The position numbers and the translations under genes were made by a program. The notes below the pieces were generated by a model. That model saw only the letters and a program-made list of their open reading frames with translations, was not told the origin of the DNA and ran no database searches. Below are positions 23,229 through 31,602 of a stretch of 37,623 nucleotides of DNA, one piece after another. Numbering within the stretch: position 1 is the first letter of the stretch; every line of letters starts with the position of its first letter. The stretch is from an uncultured Paracoccaceae bacterium (GTDB lineage: Bacteria; Pseudomonadota; Alphaproteobacteria; Rhodobacterales; Rhodobacteraceae). The DNA lies in assembly GCA_947500825.1 (NCBI GenBank), contig CANMTR010000024.1, positions 1 to 37,623 of the forward strand, given 5' to 3'.

Positions 23229-24347
23229 TCAGCGTCGGGCAGCCTCGCCGCGGACGGGCGCGGGGATCTCCTGCGCGCGGCCCCTGGCGTCCGCGTCGTC
23301 CTTGAGGCTCTGCATGTCGATGACGTGGCGGTAGCGCGGATTGCCGTTCCTGAGCTCGTCGTAGACGCCCTCGATCTGCTGCATCGGGATCGACTTCACC
23401 TCCGGCGTGATGCCGTGCTCGGCGCACAGGTCGAGCACTTCCTGGGTGTCGGCGATGCCGCCGATCAGCGAGCCCGCCAGGGCGATGCGGTGGAAGACGA
23501 GCGGCGCCGTCTGCACGTCGTCGAAGCCGTTCATGTTGCCCACCAGGACCAGCGTGCTCGACGGCTTCATCAGCCCGACATAGGGGTTGATGTCGTGCTT
23601 CACCGGGATGGTGGAGATCATCATGTCGAGGCTCATCGCGGCCTTCTCCATGGCCGCCTCGTCGGTGGTGACCAGCACCTCGTCGGCGCCCATCCCGCGG
23701 ATCTCGTCGCCCTTGTCGCGGCTGCGGGTCAGGGCGACCACGGTGGCGCCCATGGCCTTGGCGATGCGGATCGCCATGTGCCCCAGGCCGCCGATCCCGG
23801 CGATGCCGATCCGGTCGCCCGCCTTCAGGCCGAAATGCTTCATCGGCTGGTAGGTGGTGACGCCCGCGCACAGGATCGGCGCGGCGTCCTCGTTGCCGAT
23901 GGCGTCGGGGATGCGCAGCACGAACTCCTCGCGCACGACCATGGCGGTGGAATAGCCGCCGTAGCTGTTGGTGCCGTCGGGCACCTTGGGGCCGTTGTAG
24001 GTCAGCGTGCAGCTATGGGGGCCTTCGCAATACTGCTCGTCGCCGCGCGCGCAGGCGTCGCAGTCCTGGCACGAGTTGATCATGCAGCCGACGCCCACGC
24101 GGTCGCCCGCCTTGAACTTGGTCACGCCCGCGCCGACCTCGGTCACCACGCCGGCGACCTCGTGGCCGGGCACGCAAGGATAGACCGTCGCGCCCCAGTC
24201 GTCGTCGACGAAATGGAGGTCGGAGTGGCAGACGCCGCAATGGGTGACGTCGATCGCCACCTCGCCCGGGCGCACGTCCGTGCGGGTGAAGCTGACGGGG
24301 ACGAAGGGCTGGCCGTGCTCCGGCACGCCGTATCCATGGACTTGCAT
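23229..24347 (-). CDS. Zinc-dependent NAD(P) alcohol dehydrogenase (YahK/CAD-like)
   Basis: Encodes 372 aa of the medium-chain dehydrogenase family, probably reducing aldehydes to alcohols in the cytoplasm. The catalytic zinc ligands are Cys37 in THCGVCHSDLH and His62 in PGHEVAGVV. The structural zinc has Cys93, Cys96, Cys99 and Cys107. CAGVTTYQPM and the NAD(P) motif GIAGIGGLGHMAIRIAKAMG follow, then LTRSRDK, which suggests NADPH use. The C-terminal tail beyond VIDMQ is about 20 residues longer than in YahK and is polar. A perfect palindromic operator and the tetR gene lie upstream on the same strand, so it is likely the target of that repressor. Confidence 0.92.
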   Translation of the reverse strand: MQVHGYGVPEHGQPFVPVSFTRTDVRPGEVAIDVTHCGVCHSDLHFVDDDWGATVYPCVPGHEVAGVVTEVGAGVTKFKAGDRVGVGCMINSCQDCDACARGDEQYCEGPHSCTLTYNGPKVPDGTNSYGGYSTAMVVREEFVLRIPDAIGNEDAAPILCAGVTTYQPMKHFGLKAGDRIGIAGIGGLGHMAIRIAKAMGATVVALTRSRDKGDEIRGMGADEVLVTTDEAAMEKAAMSLDMMISTIPVKHDINPYVGLMKPSSTLVLVGNMNGFDDVQTAPLVFHRIALAGSLIGGIADTQEVLDLCAEHGITPEVKSIPMQQIEGVYDELRNGNPRYRHVIDMQSLKDDADARGRAQEIPAPVRGEAARR

Positions 24348-24486
24348 CTTGTCGCTCTCGTTTGGGGAATGTCTCGGGGTCAGGCGGATATCCGGTCCGC
24401 CGGGAAGTGATCGCGGGGCGCACGAGGGCCCGCGGCGCGGTGTCTGCCGTCGGCTGTCATCGGGCGCTCCGTCACCTGGATGGAAT

Positions 24487-24506
24487 ATCGGAACGATCGT
24501 TCCGAT
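24487..24506. promoter_or_regulatory. Perfect 20-bp palindrome, probable TetR operator
   Basis: ATCGGAACGATCGTTCCGAT is a perfect palindrome about 140 bp before the alcohol dehydrogenase start and downstream of the tetR stop. Its size and symmetry are typical of a TetR-family site, and tetR is the next gene. Repression of the dehydrogenase is inferred. Confidence 0.72.
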
Positions 24507-24509
24507 CTC

Positions 24510-24531
24510 CCCGGGAACGACCCTTCCCGGG
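24510..24531 (-). terminator. 8-bp GC hairpin between tetR and the operator
   Basis: CCCGGGAA (24510-24517) pairs with TTCCCGGG (24524-24531) around six bases. On the minus strand it follows the tetR stop and precedes the palindromic operator by three bases. It may end the tetR transcript, or be a second regulator contact. No U-run. Confidence 0.4.
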
Positions 24532-24564
24532 CGCCGGTTCCGCGTGTCGTGCCCGGGCCCCGGA

Positions 24565-25113
24565 TCAGGAGACGAGACGTCGCAGGTCGTCGCGCAGGAC
24601 CTCCACGGGCGTTCCGGCCTTCCGCATCAGGGTCGCGCCGTAGGCGGCCGCCATCAGCCCCCGCGCAGCGGCCGCGCCGCCCGCGAGGGGGCCGAGGATG
24701 TCCTCGACCGCCCGGTTGTGGGCGTGCAGGACCGCGCGCACGTCCGCGTCCCTGGCGGCCATCTCGGCCATGCAGTTCACCAGCAGGCAGCCGCGCGGCT
24801 CCTCCATCATCGCCAGCGTCTCGACCAGCGCGCGGAGCCGCGCCTCCCGGAGCCGCCGGTCGTCCGCCGCCAGCGCCTCCAGCGCTTCCAGCCCCCGGGC
24901 CGAGTAGCGCCGGAGCGCGGCGAGGAGCAGCTCGCGCTTGGAGCCGAAGGCGTCATAGAAGCTCGACCGGCTCAGACCCATCGCCGCGAGCAGCTCGCCG
25001 ATCGAGGCGGCCTCGAACCCCTCCGCCCGGAGAAGGCCGATCGCCGCGTCGAGGGCGGCGTCCCGGTCGTGCCGCCTGGGGCGCCCTGCGCCGTGTGCTG
25101 GGTCCTGTGCCAT
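24565..25113 (-). CDS. TetR-family transcriptional regulator
   Basis: Encodes 182 aa. The N-terminal helix-turn-helix reads ALDAAIGLLRAEGFEAASIG, then ELLAAMGLSRSSFYDAFGSK, the classic TetR DNA-binding domain. The C-terminal domain (MMEEPRGCLLVNCMAEMAAR) resembles the YcnC/ComR-like group of TetR regulators, whose ligand domain often keeps a Cys and senses reactive compounds or metals. The start at 25113 gives the family length; upstream in-frame ATGs would add Gly/Pro-rich residues. It lies directly upstream of the alcohol dehydrogenase on the same strand, with a perfect palindrome between. The effector is not known; an aldehyde or quinone would fit the neighbour. Confidence 0.9.
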   Translation of the reverse strand: MAQDPAHGAGRPRRHDRDAALDAAIGLLRAEGFEAASIGELLAAMGLSRSSFYDAFGSKRELLLAALRRYSARGLEALEALAADDRRLREARLRALVETLAMMEEPRGCLLVNCMAEMAARDADVRAVLHAHNRAVEDILGPLAGGAAAARGLMAAAYGATLMRKAGTPVEVLRDDLRRLVS

Positions 25114-25251
25114 GCTCCGTCCGTCCCCCGCGTTGGTCCCGGGCGCGGGGGCCATGCGGCGCCCGCCCTCGTCGCGGCGGGAACGTCCGGGGGGCGCGCA
25201 AGGCTCCATTGCCGGGAACGGCCGCCCCGTCGGCGTGCCGTCCCCGTGCCC

Positions 25252-25920
25252 TCACTCCCGCCCGGGGCGGGCGCCCGGGGACGCGTCGACCGGCCAGAGC
25301 GGCGTCCGCGGGGTCGTCCTGCCCGGGTCGGAGACCTCGAAGCCCTCGGACGGCCTGACGACGAGGTGGCTGTCGGCCCGCGCCGCCTCGACGGCGTCGA
25401 ACCACCCCTCGTAGAGCTGCCAGAGCCGGTCCGGGTCCGCGAACCAGGGATGCATCTTCCGCCGCCGTGCCCTGGCGCCCCGGTAGTTGCGCACGTTCCG
25501 CCCGAGCGCCGAAAGGCTGGAACGGCGGGCGACCTTCCGCCAAAGCCGGCGCCGCCGGGAGAGCGACCGGGCGAGGAGCGTGGCGGGGTCCTCCCACAGG
25601 GTGAGGACATCGAGGCGCGCAGAGCGCCGCAGCAGCCCCAGGGCCGGGTCGCTGTCGAAGTCCGTCGTGTCGTGGAACGTCACCGGCCGGAAGATGTCGT
25701 AGTGCAGGACGCATCGCCGCGGAAGCGGCGCCCTCTTCGGGTCCGCAAGGCCGATCGCGTCCACGAAGGTGAAGCCGGACATGTCCCACGACCCGAGTTC
25801 CGGGGGCAGGGCGGGCCGGGGCGTCGCCCCCCGCAGGCCCTCGACGAGCGTCGTCTTGCCGGTGCAGGAGGCCCCGGCGATCACGATCAGCCGGTCGATC
25901 TCGTCGCGATTGCCATCCAT
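25252..25920 (-). CDS. P-loop NTPase / kinase-like protein
   Basis: Encodes 222 aa. The N-terminus has a Walker A motif, LIVIAGASCTGKTTLVEGL, at about residues 10-28, the form found in small kinases and shikimate/adenylylsulfate-kinase-like proteins. YDIFRPVTFHDTTDFD could include a Walker-B-like Asp. Basic stretches (RSLSRRRRLWRKVARR, RGARARRRK) sit in the middle and suggest binding of an acidic substrate. I do not recognise a precise family. The gene is divergent from the sulfotransferase gene, and a long inverted repeat lies between them, so a joint role in modifying the polysaccharide is possible but unproven. Confidence 0.65.
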   Translation of the reverse strand: MDGNRDEIDRLIVIAGASCTGKTTLVEGLRGATPRPALPPELGSWDMSGFTFVDAIGLADPKRAPLPRRCVLHYDIFRPVTFHDTTDFDSDPALGLLRRSARLDVLTLWEDPATLLARSLSRRRRLWRKVARRSSLSALGRNVRNYRGARARRRKMHPWFADPDRLWQLYEGWFDAVEAARADSHLVVRPSEGFEVSDPGRTTPRTPLWPVDASPGARPGRE

Positions 25921-25966
25921 GCGTCTCTCTCGGCTTCTTCGTGCGGGAATGCCCGACATGGGGCCC

Positions 25967-26004
25967 GCGGGGGAGAACATCCACCCGTCCGCCTTCTCCC
26001 CCGC
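25967..26004. repeat. 11-bp inverted repeat in the divergent promoter region before the sulfotransferase
   Basis: GCGGGGGAGAA at 25967-25977 is the exact reverse complement of TTCTCCCCCGC at 25994-26004, separated by 16 bases. It lies between the divergent P-loop protein (start 25920) and sulfotransferase (start 26074). A dimeric regulator site or an mRNA hairpin in the sulfotransferase leader are both possible. Confidence 0.6.
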
Positions 26005-26073
26005 ACGGGAGGGATTTGCAGAAGGGGGCGTGGGCGTGACACATGGGCGAGCCGCCGCAGAAGGACGCCGCCC

Positions 26074-27078
26074 ATGCCTCTCCCCCCTCCGGAGGACGCC
26101 GCCCCGACAGGCCGGGCCGCGCGGCTGCAGGACCATTCCGTTCCGGTCTTCGACGGGACGAGGTCGCATTACCATGTCCGGCGCGGCCTTCTCCGGCTGC
26201 GGGCCGAGGCGACCTGGGCGTCGTGGCGGTACCGCGCGGCGCTGGCGGGGGCGGAGACCTTCGTGCAGTTCGCCGGATGGCCGCGCTCGGGCCATTCGCT
26301 GGTGGGCGCCCTGATCGACGCCCACCCGCAGGCGGCGGTCGCCCACGAGCTCGACGCGATGGGCCTGTTCCGCAAGGGTGTTCCCGCGCACCGCCTGCCC
26401 GCGATGTGCCTGGCGAACGCGGCCGCCTTCACCGGGGCGGGCCGCCACTGGAACGGGTTCTGCTACGCCGTCCCGGAAGCGCCGCACGGCCCGGGGCGGC
26501 ACCTGCGCGTCGTCGGCGACAAGAAGGGCGACTGGGCCACGCGCTGGTCGGCGGCGGACCCGTCCCTCCTCGACCGCCTGCAGGCCGGCGCCCCGCTCGA
26601 CTGCCGCTGGATCCTGGTGACGCGCCACCCGGCCGACAATATCGCCACCATGTCCCTCAGGCGCGGGGGCGGCTACGACCGCCTGCGGATCGCCGCGCGG
26701 GGTGGCGACGAGGGCGCGGCGCTCCGCGCGGCCCAGTCCGAGGGCCGGATCGCCGCGGAGGTCGACGACGCGATGATCGCCGATTACCGCGCCCTGGCCG
26801 CGGCGACGGCGGCAATGAAGGCGCGCGTGCCGGCCGGAAACTGGCACGAGATCGTCTACGAGCGCTTCACGGCCGCCCCGAAGGCGGAGCTCGCGCGGTT
26901 GGCGGGTTTCCTCGGCCTCTCTCCAGACCCGGGCTGGGAGGAGCGCGCCGCCGCCATCGTCCGCCCGAGCACCCGCCGGAGCCGGGACGGCGTGTCGTGG
27001 CGCGACGACCAGCGCGCGCTGGTGGCCCGGACGGTGGCGGAGCACGGTTTCCTGTCGCCCTACGAAGGCGACGTCTGA
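26074..27078 (+). CDS. Sulfotransferase-family protein
   Basis: Encodes 334 aa with the PAPS-dependent sulfotransferase pattern. The 5'-phosphosulfate loop is FAGWPRSGHSLVGALIDAHP at about residues 66-85, the form typical of bacterial and carbohydrate sulfotransferases. The 3'-phosphate-binding part is ILVTRHPADNIATMSLRRG. VYERFTAAPKAELARLAGFLGL and a C-terminal STRRSRDGVSW complete it. AGAAGGA lies about nine bases before the ATG. It probably moves sulfate onto a sugar of the surface polysaccharide, in the cytoplasm. It ends 7 bp before the convergent ABC transporter. No PAPS-making genes (cysDNC) are in the window. Confidence 0.86.
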   Translation: MPLPPPEDAAPTGRAARLQDHSVPVFDGTRSHYHVRRGLLRLRAEATWASWRYRAALAGAETFVQFAGWPRSGHSLVGALIDAHPQAAVAHELDAMGLFRKGVPAHRLPAMCLANAAAFTGAGRHWNGFCYAVPEAPHGPGRHLRVVGDKKGDWATRWSAADPSLLDRLQAGAPLDCRWILVTRHPADNIATMSLRRGGGYDRLRIAARGGDEGAALRAAQSEGRIAAEVDDAMIADYRALAAATAAMKARVPAGNWHEIVYERFTAAPKAELARLAGFLGLSPDPGWEERAAAIVRPSTRRSRDGVSWRDDQRALVARTVAEHGFLSPYEGDV

Positions 27079-27085
27079 CAGGCCC

Positions 27086-28885
27086 TCAGGCGGCCCCGGC
27101 GCCCTCCAGGAGCTTGCCGAACGTGCCGCCGCCGCGGGACAGCGCCTCGTAGGAGCCCGTCGCCTCGACCCGTCCCCCGCCCAGGACCACGATCTGGTCG
27201 CAGGCCGCGACGGTGGAGAGGCGGTGGGTGACGATCAGCACCGTCTTCCGGCCGCTGAGCGCGCCGATCGCGTCCATGACCGCGCGCTCGGTCACGGTGT
27301 CGAGCGCGCTCGTCGCCTCGTCGAAGACGATCACCTCCGGGTCGCGGTAGAGCGCCCGGGCGATGCCGATGCGCTGCCGCTGACCGCCCGAAAGCCGCGT
27401 GCCGCGCTCGCCGATCTTGGTCATGTACCCGTCGGGCAGGGTGTCGGCGAACGCGTCGAGCTTGGCCATGCGGGCGGCGCGGGCCACCTGGTCCATGTCG
27501 ATCTCCCCCGGGGGGACGCCGTAGGCGATGTTGGCGGCGATGGTGTCGTCCACCAGGTGGACGGATTGCTGCACGTAGCCGATCGAGCGCTGCCAGGCGC
27601 GCAGGTTGGTGCCGTCCACCGCCGTGCCGTCCACCGTGATCCGCCCCGCCTGCGGCGGCAAGAGGCCCAGGACGATGTCGACGAGCGTGGTCTTTCCGGC
27701 GCCGGTCGAGCCCACGAAGCCGCAGCTCGTGCGGGCGGGGATCGTCAGGTCGATCCCCTCGAGGCTGGCCCCCGCCGCACCAGGGTAGCTGTAGCGGATG
27801 CCCTCGAGCGCGAGCGCGTGGTCGAGGGGCAGAACCCGGTCGCCGGCGGGCCGGGGGGCGGGGGCCGTGGTCTCGCGCAGGTCCCTGAACAGCGCCTCGA
27901 GCGCGGTGCGGTTGAAGCGCATCTGCGTGCTCGACCGGAACAGGGTCTGCACCGTGGGCAGCAGCCTCAGCCCGGCCAGGGCGAAGGCGCCGAAGACGGG
28001 CAGAACCGTTCCCGGGTCGCCCTGGCTCGTCGACAGCAGGAAGAACAGGAACAGCAGCATGCCGCCGAACCCGATCGCCTCGAGCCCGTGGCGCGGCAGC
28101 TCGGCCAGGAGATCCATGGAGGCCTGGTGCCGGGCCAGGCGCCGCGAGGGGTCGTGGAAGCGCCGGATGTAGCCCTCCTCGAGCTCCATGACCTTGACGT
28201 CCTTGATGCCGCCGAGCGCCTCCTGCGCGATCTGGAACCGCTCCCGGTTGGCGACCCGGCGATCCTCGCCGATCCGCTCCAGGAGTCCGCGCAGCCGCCA
28301 GTAGAGCAGGGCGAAGGCCCCGCCCACGAGCGCCGCGGTCATCAGCGCGCCCAGGGGTTCCAGCCGGACAAGGAACAGCACCATCGTCGCCGTCGCGATG
28401 CCGTCCGAGATGAACCGCATGGCCGGCGTGATCGAGCCGTTCACCACCTCCCGCGTCTCGGCCAGGAGGGTCTTGGCCAGGTCCGCCGAATGGCGCGACA
28501 GGTACCACTCGTAGGGGTTGCGCAGGTATTTCGTCAGCAGCGACTGGGCCAGCGTCAGGACGATCCCGCGGGTGAAGCGGGCGGTGGCGTAGACGGTGAC
28601 GACGCGCACCGCGACGGAGACCAGCAGGACCGCGAAGACCGCGAGGCACAGCGCGCCGAGGAAACCCCGCGTGTCCTCGAACCCGCCCCAGGCGTAGAGC
28701 CTGGAGAGAAGGTCGTTGTCGGTCACGGCGGCGGGATCGGAGATCACCGCGAAGAGCGGGATGATCGCGGCCACCCCCACCACCTCGGCCGCCCCCGCGG
28801 CGAGCATCAGCCCCACCAGGATGGCGAAGTTGCGGCGGTCGCGCCGGGACAGGAGCGACAGGATCCGGCGATAGGTGGCGATCAT
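27086..28885 (-). CDS. ABC transporter, fused permease-ATPase (lipid-linked oligosaccharide exporter type)
   Basis: Encodes 599 aa. The N-terminal half (about 20-310) has six membrane spans, followed by the ATPase domain: Walker A STGAGKTT at 393-400, signature LSGGQ at 498-502, Walker B VIVFDEATSALD near 518-529, and THRLST as H-loop. The half-size transporter acts as a dimer. The layout, including the RNPYEWYLSRHSADL turn, is that of PglK/HepA-type flippases that move lipid-linked oligosaccharides. It likely exports or flips the polysaccharide units made by the neighbouring glycosyltransferases. The start at 28885 (MIATYRR) is chosen because upstream sequence is not membrane-like. The gene is divergent from the GT2 gene, with 74 bp between. 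Confidence 0.92.
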   Translation of the reverse strand: MIATYRRILSLLSRRDRRNFAILVGLMLAAGAAEVVGVAAIIPLFAVISDPAAVTDNDLLSRLYAWGGFEDTRGFLGALCLAVFAVLLVSVAVRVVTVYATARFTRGIVLTLAQSLLTKYLRNPYEWYLSRHSADLAKTLLAETREVVNGSITPAMRFISDGIATATMVLFLVRLEPLGALMTAALVGGAFALLYWRLRGLLERIGEDRRVANRERFQIAQEALGGIKDVKVMELEEGYIRRFHDPSRRLARHQASMDLLAELPRHGLEAIGFGGMLLFLFFLLSTSQGDPGTVLPVFGAFALAGLRLLPTVQTLFRSSTQMRFNRTALEALFRDLRETTAPAPRPAGDRVLPLDHALALEGIRYSYPGAAGASLEGIDLTIPARTSCGFVGSTGAGKTTLVDIVLGLLPPQAGRITVDGTAVDGTNLRAWQRSIGYVQQSVHLVDDTIAANIAYGVPPGEIDMDQVARAARMAKLDAFADTLPDGYMTKIGERGTRLSGGQRQRIGIARALYRDPEVIVFDEATSALDTVTERAVMDAIGALSGRKTVLIVTHRLSTVAACDQIVVLGGGRVEATGSYEALSRGGGTFGKLLEGAGAA

Positions 28886-28959
28886 GGCGACCTGCGTTGC
28901 GTGGTGCGCCCCGATCGGGCACAGGAGAGCGAGACCGGACCCTGCCGCATGATGCCGCC

Positions 28960-30000
28960 ATGGCCAAGACCGCTTCCGCCACGTTCCCGGCCGCGACGGG
29001 GGGGACAATTCCGTCCACGGCCGAGCCGGGGGCGATCCATGTGGTGATCCCCGCCCGGCAGGCCGCGGCGTATCTGCCCGCCTGCCTCGCGGGCACGAGG
29101 GCGGCCGGGTTCGCGCCCGGGGAGGTCACGGTCGTCGACGACGGCTCGACCGACGGCACCGCCGGGATCGCGCGGGAGGCGGGCGTGCGGGTCGTGTCGG
29201 GCCCGCGCCGCGGCGCGGCGGCGGCGCGCAACGCCGGCGCGCGGGCGGCGATCGGGGCGGGGGCGGAGATCCTCGTCTTCGTCGACGCCGACGTGGTGCC
29301 GGGCGAGGACGCGCGCGCGGTGATCGCCGAGGTCCTGGGGGCCGGCGGGGAAGTGGCGGCCGTGTTCGGCGCCTACGACGCGCGCCCCGCCGCGCCCGGC
29401 GCCGTCAGCCGGTTCCGCAACCTGCTGCACCGCCATGTCCACCTGCAGAATGCCGGCCCGGCGGCGACATTCTGGACCGGCCTCGGCGCCGTGCGGCGCG
29501 GTGCCTTCGAGGCGGCGGGCGGGTTCGATCCCGGCCAGCGGATGATGGAGGACGTGAAGTTCGGCATGGCGCTCGCCCGGGCGGGCCACGCGATCCAGCT
29601 CGATCCGCGCCTTCAGGGCACGCATCTGAAGGCGTGGTCGCTGGCGGGGATGGTACGGACCGACCTTCTGGACCGGGCGATCCCCTGGTCGCGGCTTTTG
29701 CTGTCGCAGGGCGCCGCGCTGCCCCGCGGGCTCAACACCGCGCCCGCGGCGCGGGCGTCGGTGCTGTGCGCGGGGGTTTTGCTCCTGTGCCTGCCGGGCC
29801 TTCTCGTCCGGCCCCTCGGCGCGGCGGGCCTCGGGGGTGCCGCGCTCCTGGTGCTGGCGGCGGTGAACGGCCCGTTCCTGTCGCGCCTGCGGCGCGAGGC
29901 GGGGGCCGGTCTCGCCCTCCTCGCGGTGCCGCTCCTCGCCGTCCACTACGCCTGCGGCGGGGCGGGCTACGCCTGGGCGCGGATCACGACGCGCCGGTGA
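28960..30000 (+). CDS. GT2-family glycosyltransferase with C-terminal membrane segments
   Basis: Encodes 346 aa, a GT-A fold enzyme. Residues about 25-60 give IHVVIPARQAAAYLPACL and VTVVDDGSTDGTAGIA; FVDADVVPGED is the DxD-type metal/nucleotide site, and GGFDPGQRMMEDVKFGMALARAG the acceptor region. The C-terminus has two hydrophobic segments (VLLLCLPGLLVRPLG; ALLVLAAVNGPFL) and a final amphipathic part, so it is probably membrane-attached. The ATG at 28960 has no strong ribosome site; an upstream ATG at 28897 would add 21 residues. Its stop overlaps the end of the FAD oxidoreductase gene on the other strand by 17 bp. Sugar specificity is unknown. Confidence 0.87.
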   Translation: MAKTASATFPAATGGTIPSTAEPGAIHVVIPARQAAAYLPACLAGTRAAGFAPGEVTVVDDGSTDGTAGIAREAGVRVVSGPRRGAAAARNAGARAAIGAGAEILVFVDADVVPGEDARAVIAEVLGAGGEVAAVFGAYDARPAAPGAVSRFRNLLHRHVHLQNAGPAATFWTGLGAVRRGAFEAAGGFDPGQRMMEDVKFGMALARAGHAIQLDPRLQGTHLKAWSLAGMVRTDLLDRAIPWSRLLLSQGAALPRGLNTAPAARASVLCAGVLLLCLPGLLVRPLGAAGLGGAALLVLAAVNGPFLSRLRREAGAGLALLAVPLLAVHYACGGAGYAWARITTRR

Positions 30001-31489
30001 GGCGCTTCTCGGGCGCCTTCTTGTCCTTGTCCTTGACCTCGAACTCCTCGTGGTAGGAGCGCTCCACGTTGACGTTCCACACGTCGTGCTCCGCCCCGGC
30101 CACGTTATGCGCGGCGAGGATCGCCGAGAGCATGGAATGGTCCTGGTTATTGTAGCGGTGCAGGCCGTTGCGCCCCACTGTCTGGAAGTTCTCCAGCCCC
30201 TTCAGCCAGTCCTGCACCGTGGCCAGCGCCTCGCCGTACTCGGTGTCGTAGACCGGGTAGGCCTTGGGCTGGCGGATGATCGCGGCGCCGATCACCTCGT
30301 CGGCCGAGGCGAGGCCGAGCTGCTGCAGCTCCTGGCCGGCCAGCTCGCGCAGCTCCGCGTCGGACATGGTCCACAGCCCGTCGCCCTCCTGGCAGAAATA
30401 CTCCATCCCGATCGAGGCGGTGTCGGGGTCGGGCAGCATGTCGGCCGACCAAGCGCGGAAGTTCTGGATCCGGCCCACCTTCACCTGCGGCGCATGGACG
30501 TAGATCCAGTTGTCGGGGAACGGGTCGGCGCGGTTCAGGACCAGGGTGACGATCAGGAAGTCGCGGTATTTCAGCCGGTCGGCCGCGGCCACGACCTCCT
30601 CGGGGGGGGGCGGGTCGAAGGCGTGGATCAGGTCCCTGAGCGCCATGGAGTTGATCACGCCGCCCGTCCCCACGGGGTGGATCTCGGTGCCGCCGTCGGC
30701 GTCGGTGGCGGTGGTCTCGACCCCCGTGACGCGCGCGCCCTCGCGCAGGACGCGGGTGACGGCGCGGTTCATCTCGACCGTGCCGCCCTGTTCGCGCACC
30801 AGGTCGCGCGTCTTCTCCCACATTTGGCCGGGGCCGAGGCGCGGATACTGGAACTCCTCGATCAGGCTCGTCGTGTCGTTGGCGCCCGAGATCGCGTTCC
30901 ACACCGCCTTGGAGAGCGAGAGGTTCTTGATCCGCTGCGCGGCCCAATCGGCGCGGATCTGGTCAGGCGGGATGCCCCAGACCTTCTCGGTGTAGGAGCG
31001 GAAGAAGTGCATGTAGAGCCGCCCGCCGAAGCGGTTGATCACCCATTCCTCGAACGTGTCCTCGACCCGGTGGGGGCGGACCTGCCACTTGAAGTAGGAC
31101 AGCATGATCCGCGTCGCCTCGTAGGGGCCGATGTTCTCCAGCGCGTTGAAGATGCGCAGGGGGTAGGAGTAGAACTTGCCGCGATAGTAGATCCGGCTCA
31201 GCCGCGGCACGGTGATGAAGTCGTCTCCCATCACCTCGTGCCACATGGCCTCCACCTCGGGCACCTTGGTGAAGAAGCGGTGGCCGCCGATGTCGAACCG
31301 GTAGCCGTTGGAGGTCTCGGTCCGGGCGATGCCGCCGACCATGCCCGAGGCTTCGAACACGCGGGGCGTGAAACCGCCTTCCGAGGGGGCCGTGCGCTGC
31401 AATTCGTAGGCGGCGGTGAGCCCGGCGGGGCCGCCGCCGATGATGACGACATCGCGTCCGTCATCGGGTCGTTGGGAGGCCGGGGCCAT
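29984..31489 (-). CDS. FAD-dependent oxidoreductase (UDP-galactopyranose mutase/amine-oxidase type)
   Basis: Encodes 501 aa from the ATG at 31489, which has AGGAAGGA seven bases upstream. The FAD motif DVVIIGGGPAGLTAAYEL is at about residues 13-30. FEASGMVGGIARTE and RFDIGGHRFFTK are the second dinucleotide-binding blocks of the NAD(P)-binding_8/amine oxidase class. YTEKVWGIPPDQIRADWAAQRIK is typical of EPS-cluster relatives of UDP-galactopyranose mutase, and YPVYDTEYGEAL with RNGLHRYNNQDHSM closes the active site. Relatives in polysaccharide clusters interconvert or oxidise nucleotide sugars, but the substrate here is not known. The upstream four-gene glycosyltransferase operon is 113 bp away on the same strand. 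Confidence 0.88.
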   Translation of the reverse strand: MAPASQRPDDGRDVVIIGGGPAGLTAAYELQRTAPSEGGFTPRVFEASGMVGGIARTETSNGYRFDIGGHRFFTKVPEVEAMWHEVMGDDFITVPRLSRIYYRGKFYSYPLRIFNALENIGPYEATRIMLSYFKWQVRPHRVEDTFEEWVINRFGGRLYMHFFRSYTEKVWGIPPDQIRADWAAQRIKNLSLSKAVWNAISGANDTTSLIEEFQYPRLGPGQMWEKTRDLVREQGGTVEMNRAVTRVLREGARVTGVETTATDADGGTEIHPVGTGGVINSMALRDLIHAFDPPPPEEVVAAADRLKYRDFLIVTLVLNRADPFPDNWIYVHAPQVKVGRIQNFRAWSADMLPDPDTASIGMEYFCQEGDGLWTMSDAELRELAGQELQQLGLASADEVIGAAIIRQPKAYPVYDTEYGEALATVQDWLKGLENFQTVGRNGLHRYNNQDHSMLSAILAAHNVAGAEHDVWNVNVERSYHEEFEVKDKDKKAPEKRLTGAS

Positions 31490-31602
31490 GGTCGTGTCCT
31501 TCCTGACGTCCGTCGCGTCAACCGGTGCGGGACAGTCCATCCCCGGAAAAGGTCGATCGCAACCCTGATACGGGGACGGGATTTCTCAATCCGGGCGGCT
31601 GG

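Noticed and set aside
22095-24410. Another long open + strand frame opposite the catalase-like and dehydrogenase genes
   Set aside because: The minus-strand genes have clear families and ribosome sites; the + frame has none.
24244-26073. N-terminal extension of the sulfotransferase frame by about 600 residues
   Set aside because: The extension runs antisense over tetR and the P-loop gene. The ATG at 26074 has a ribosome site and gives normal family length.
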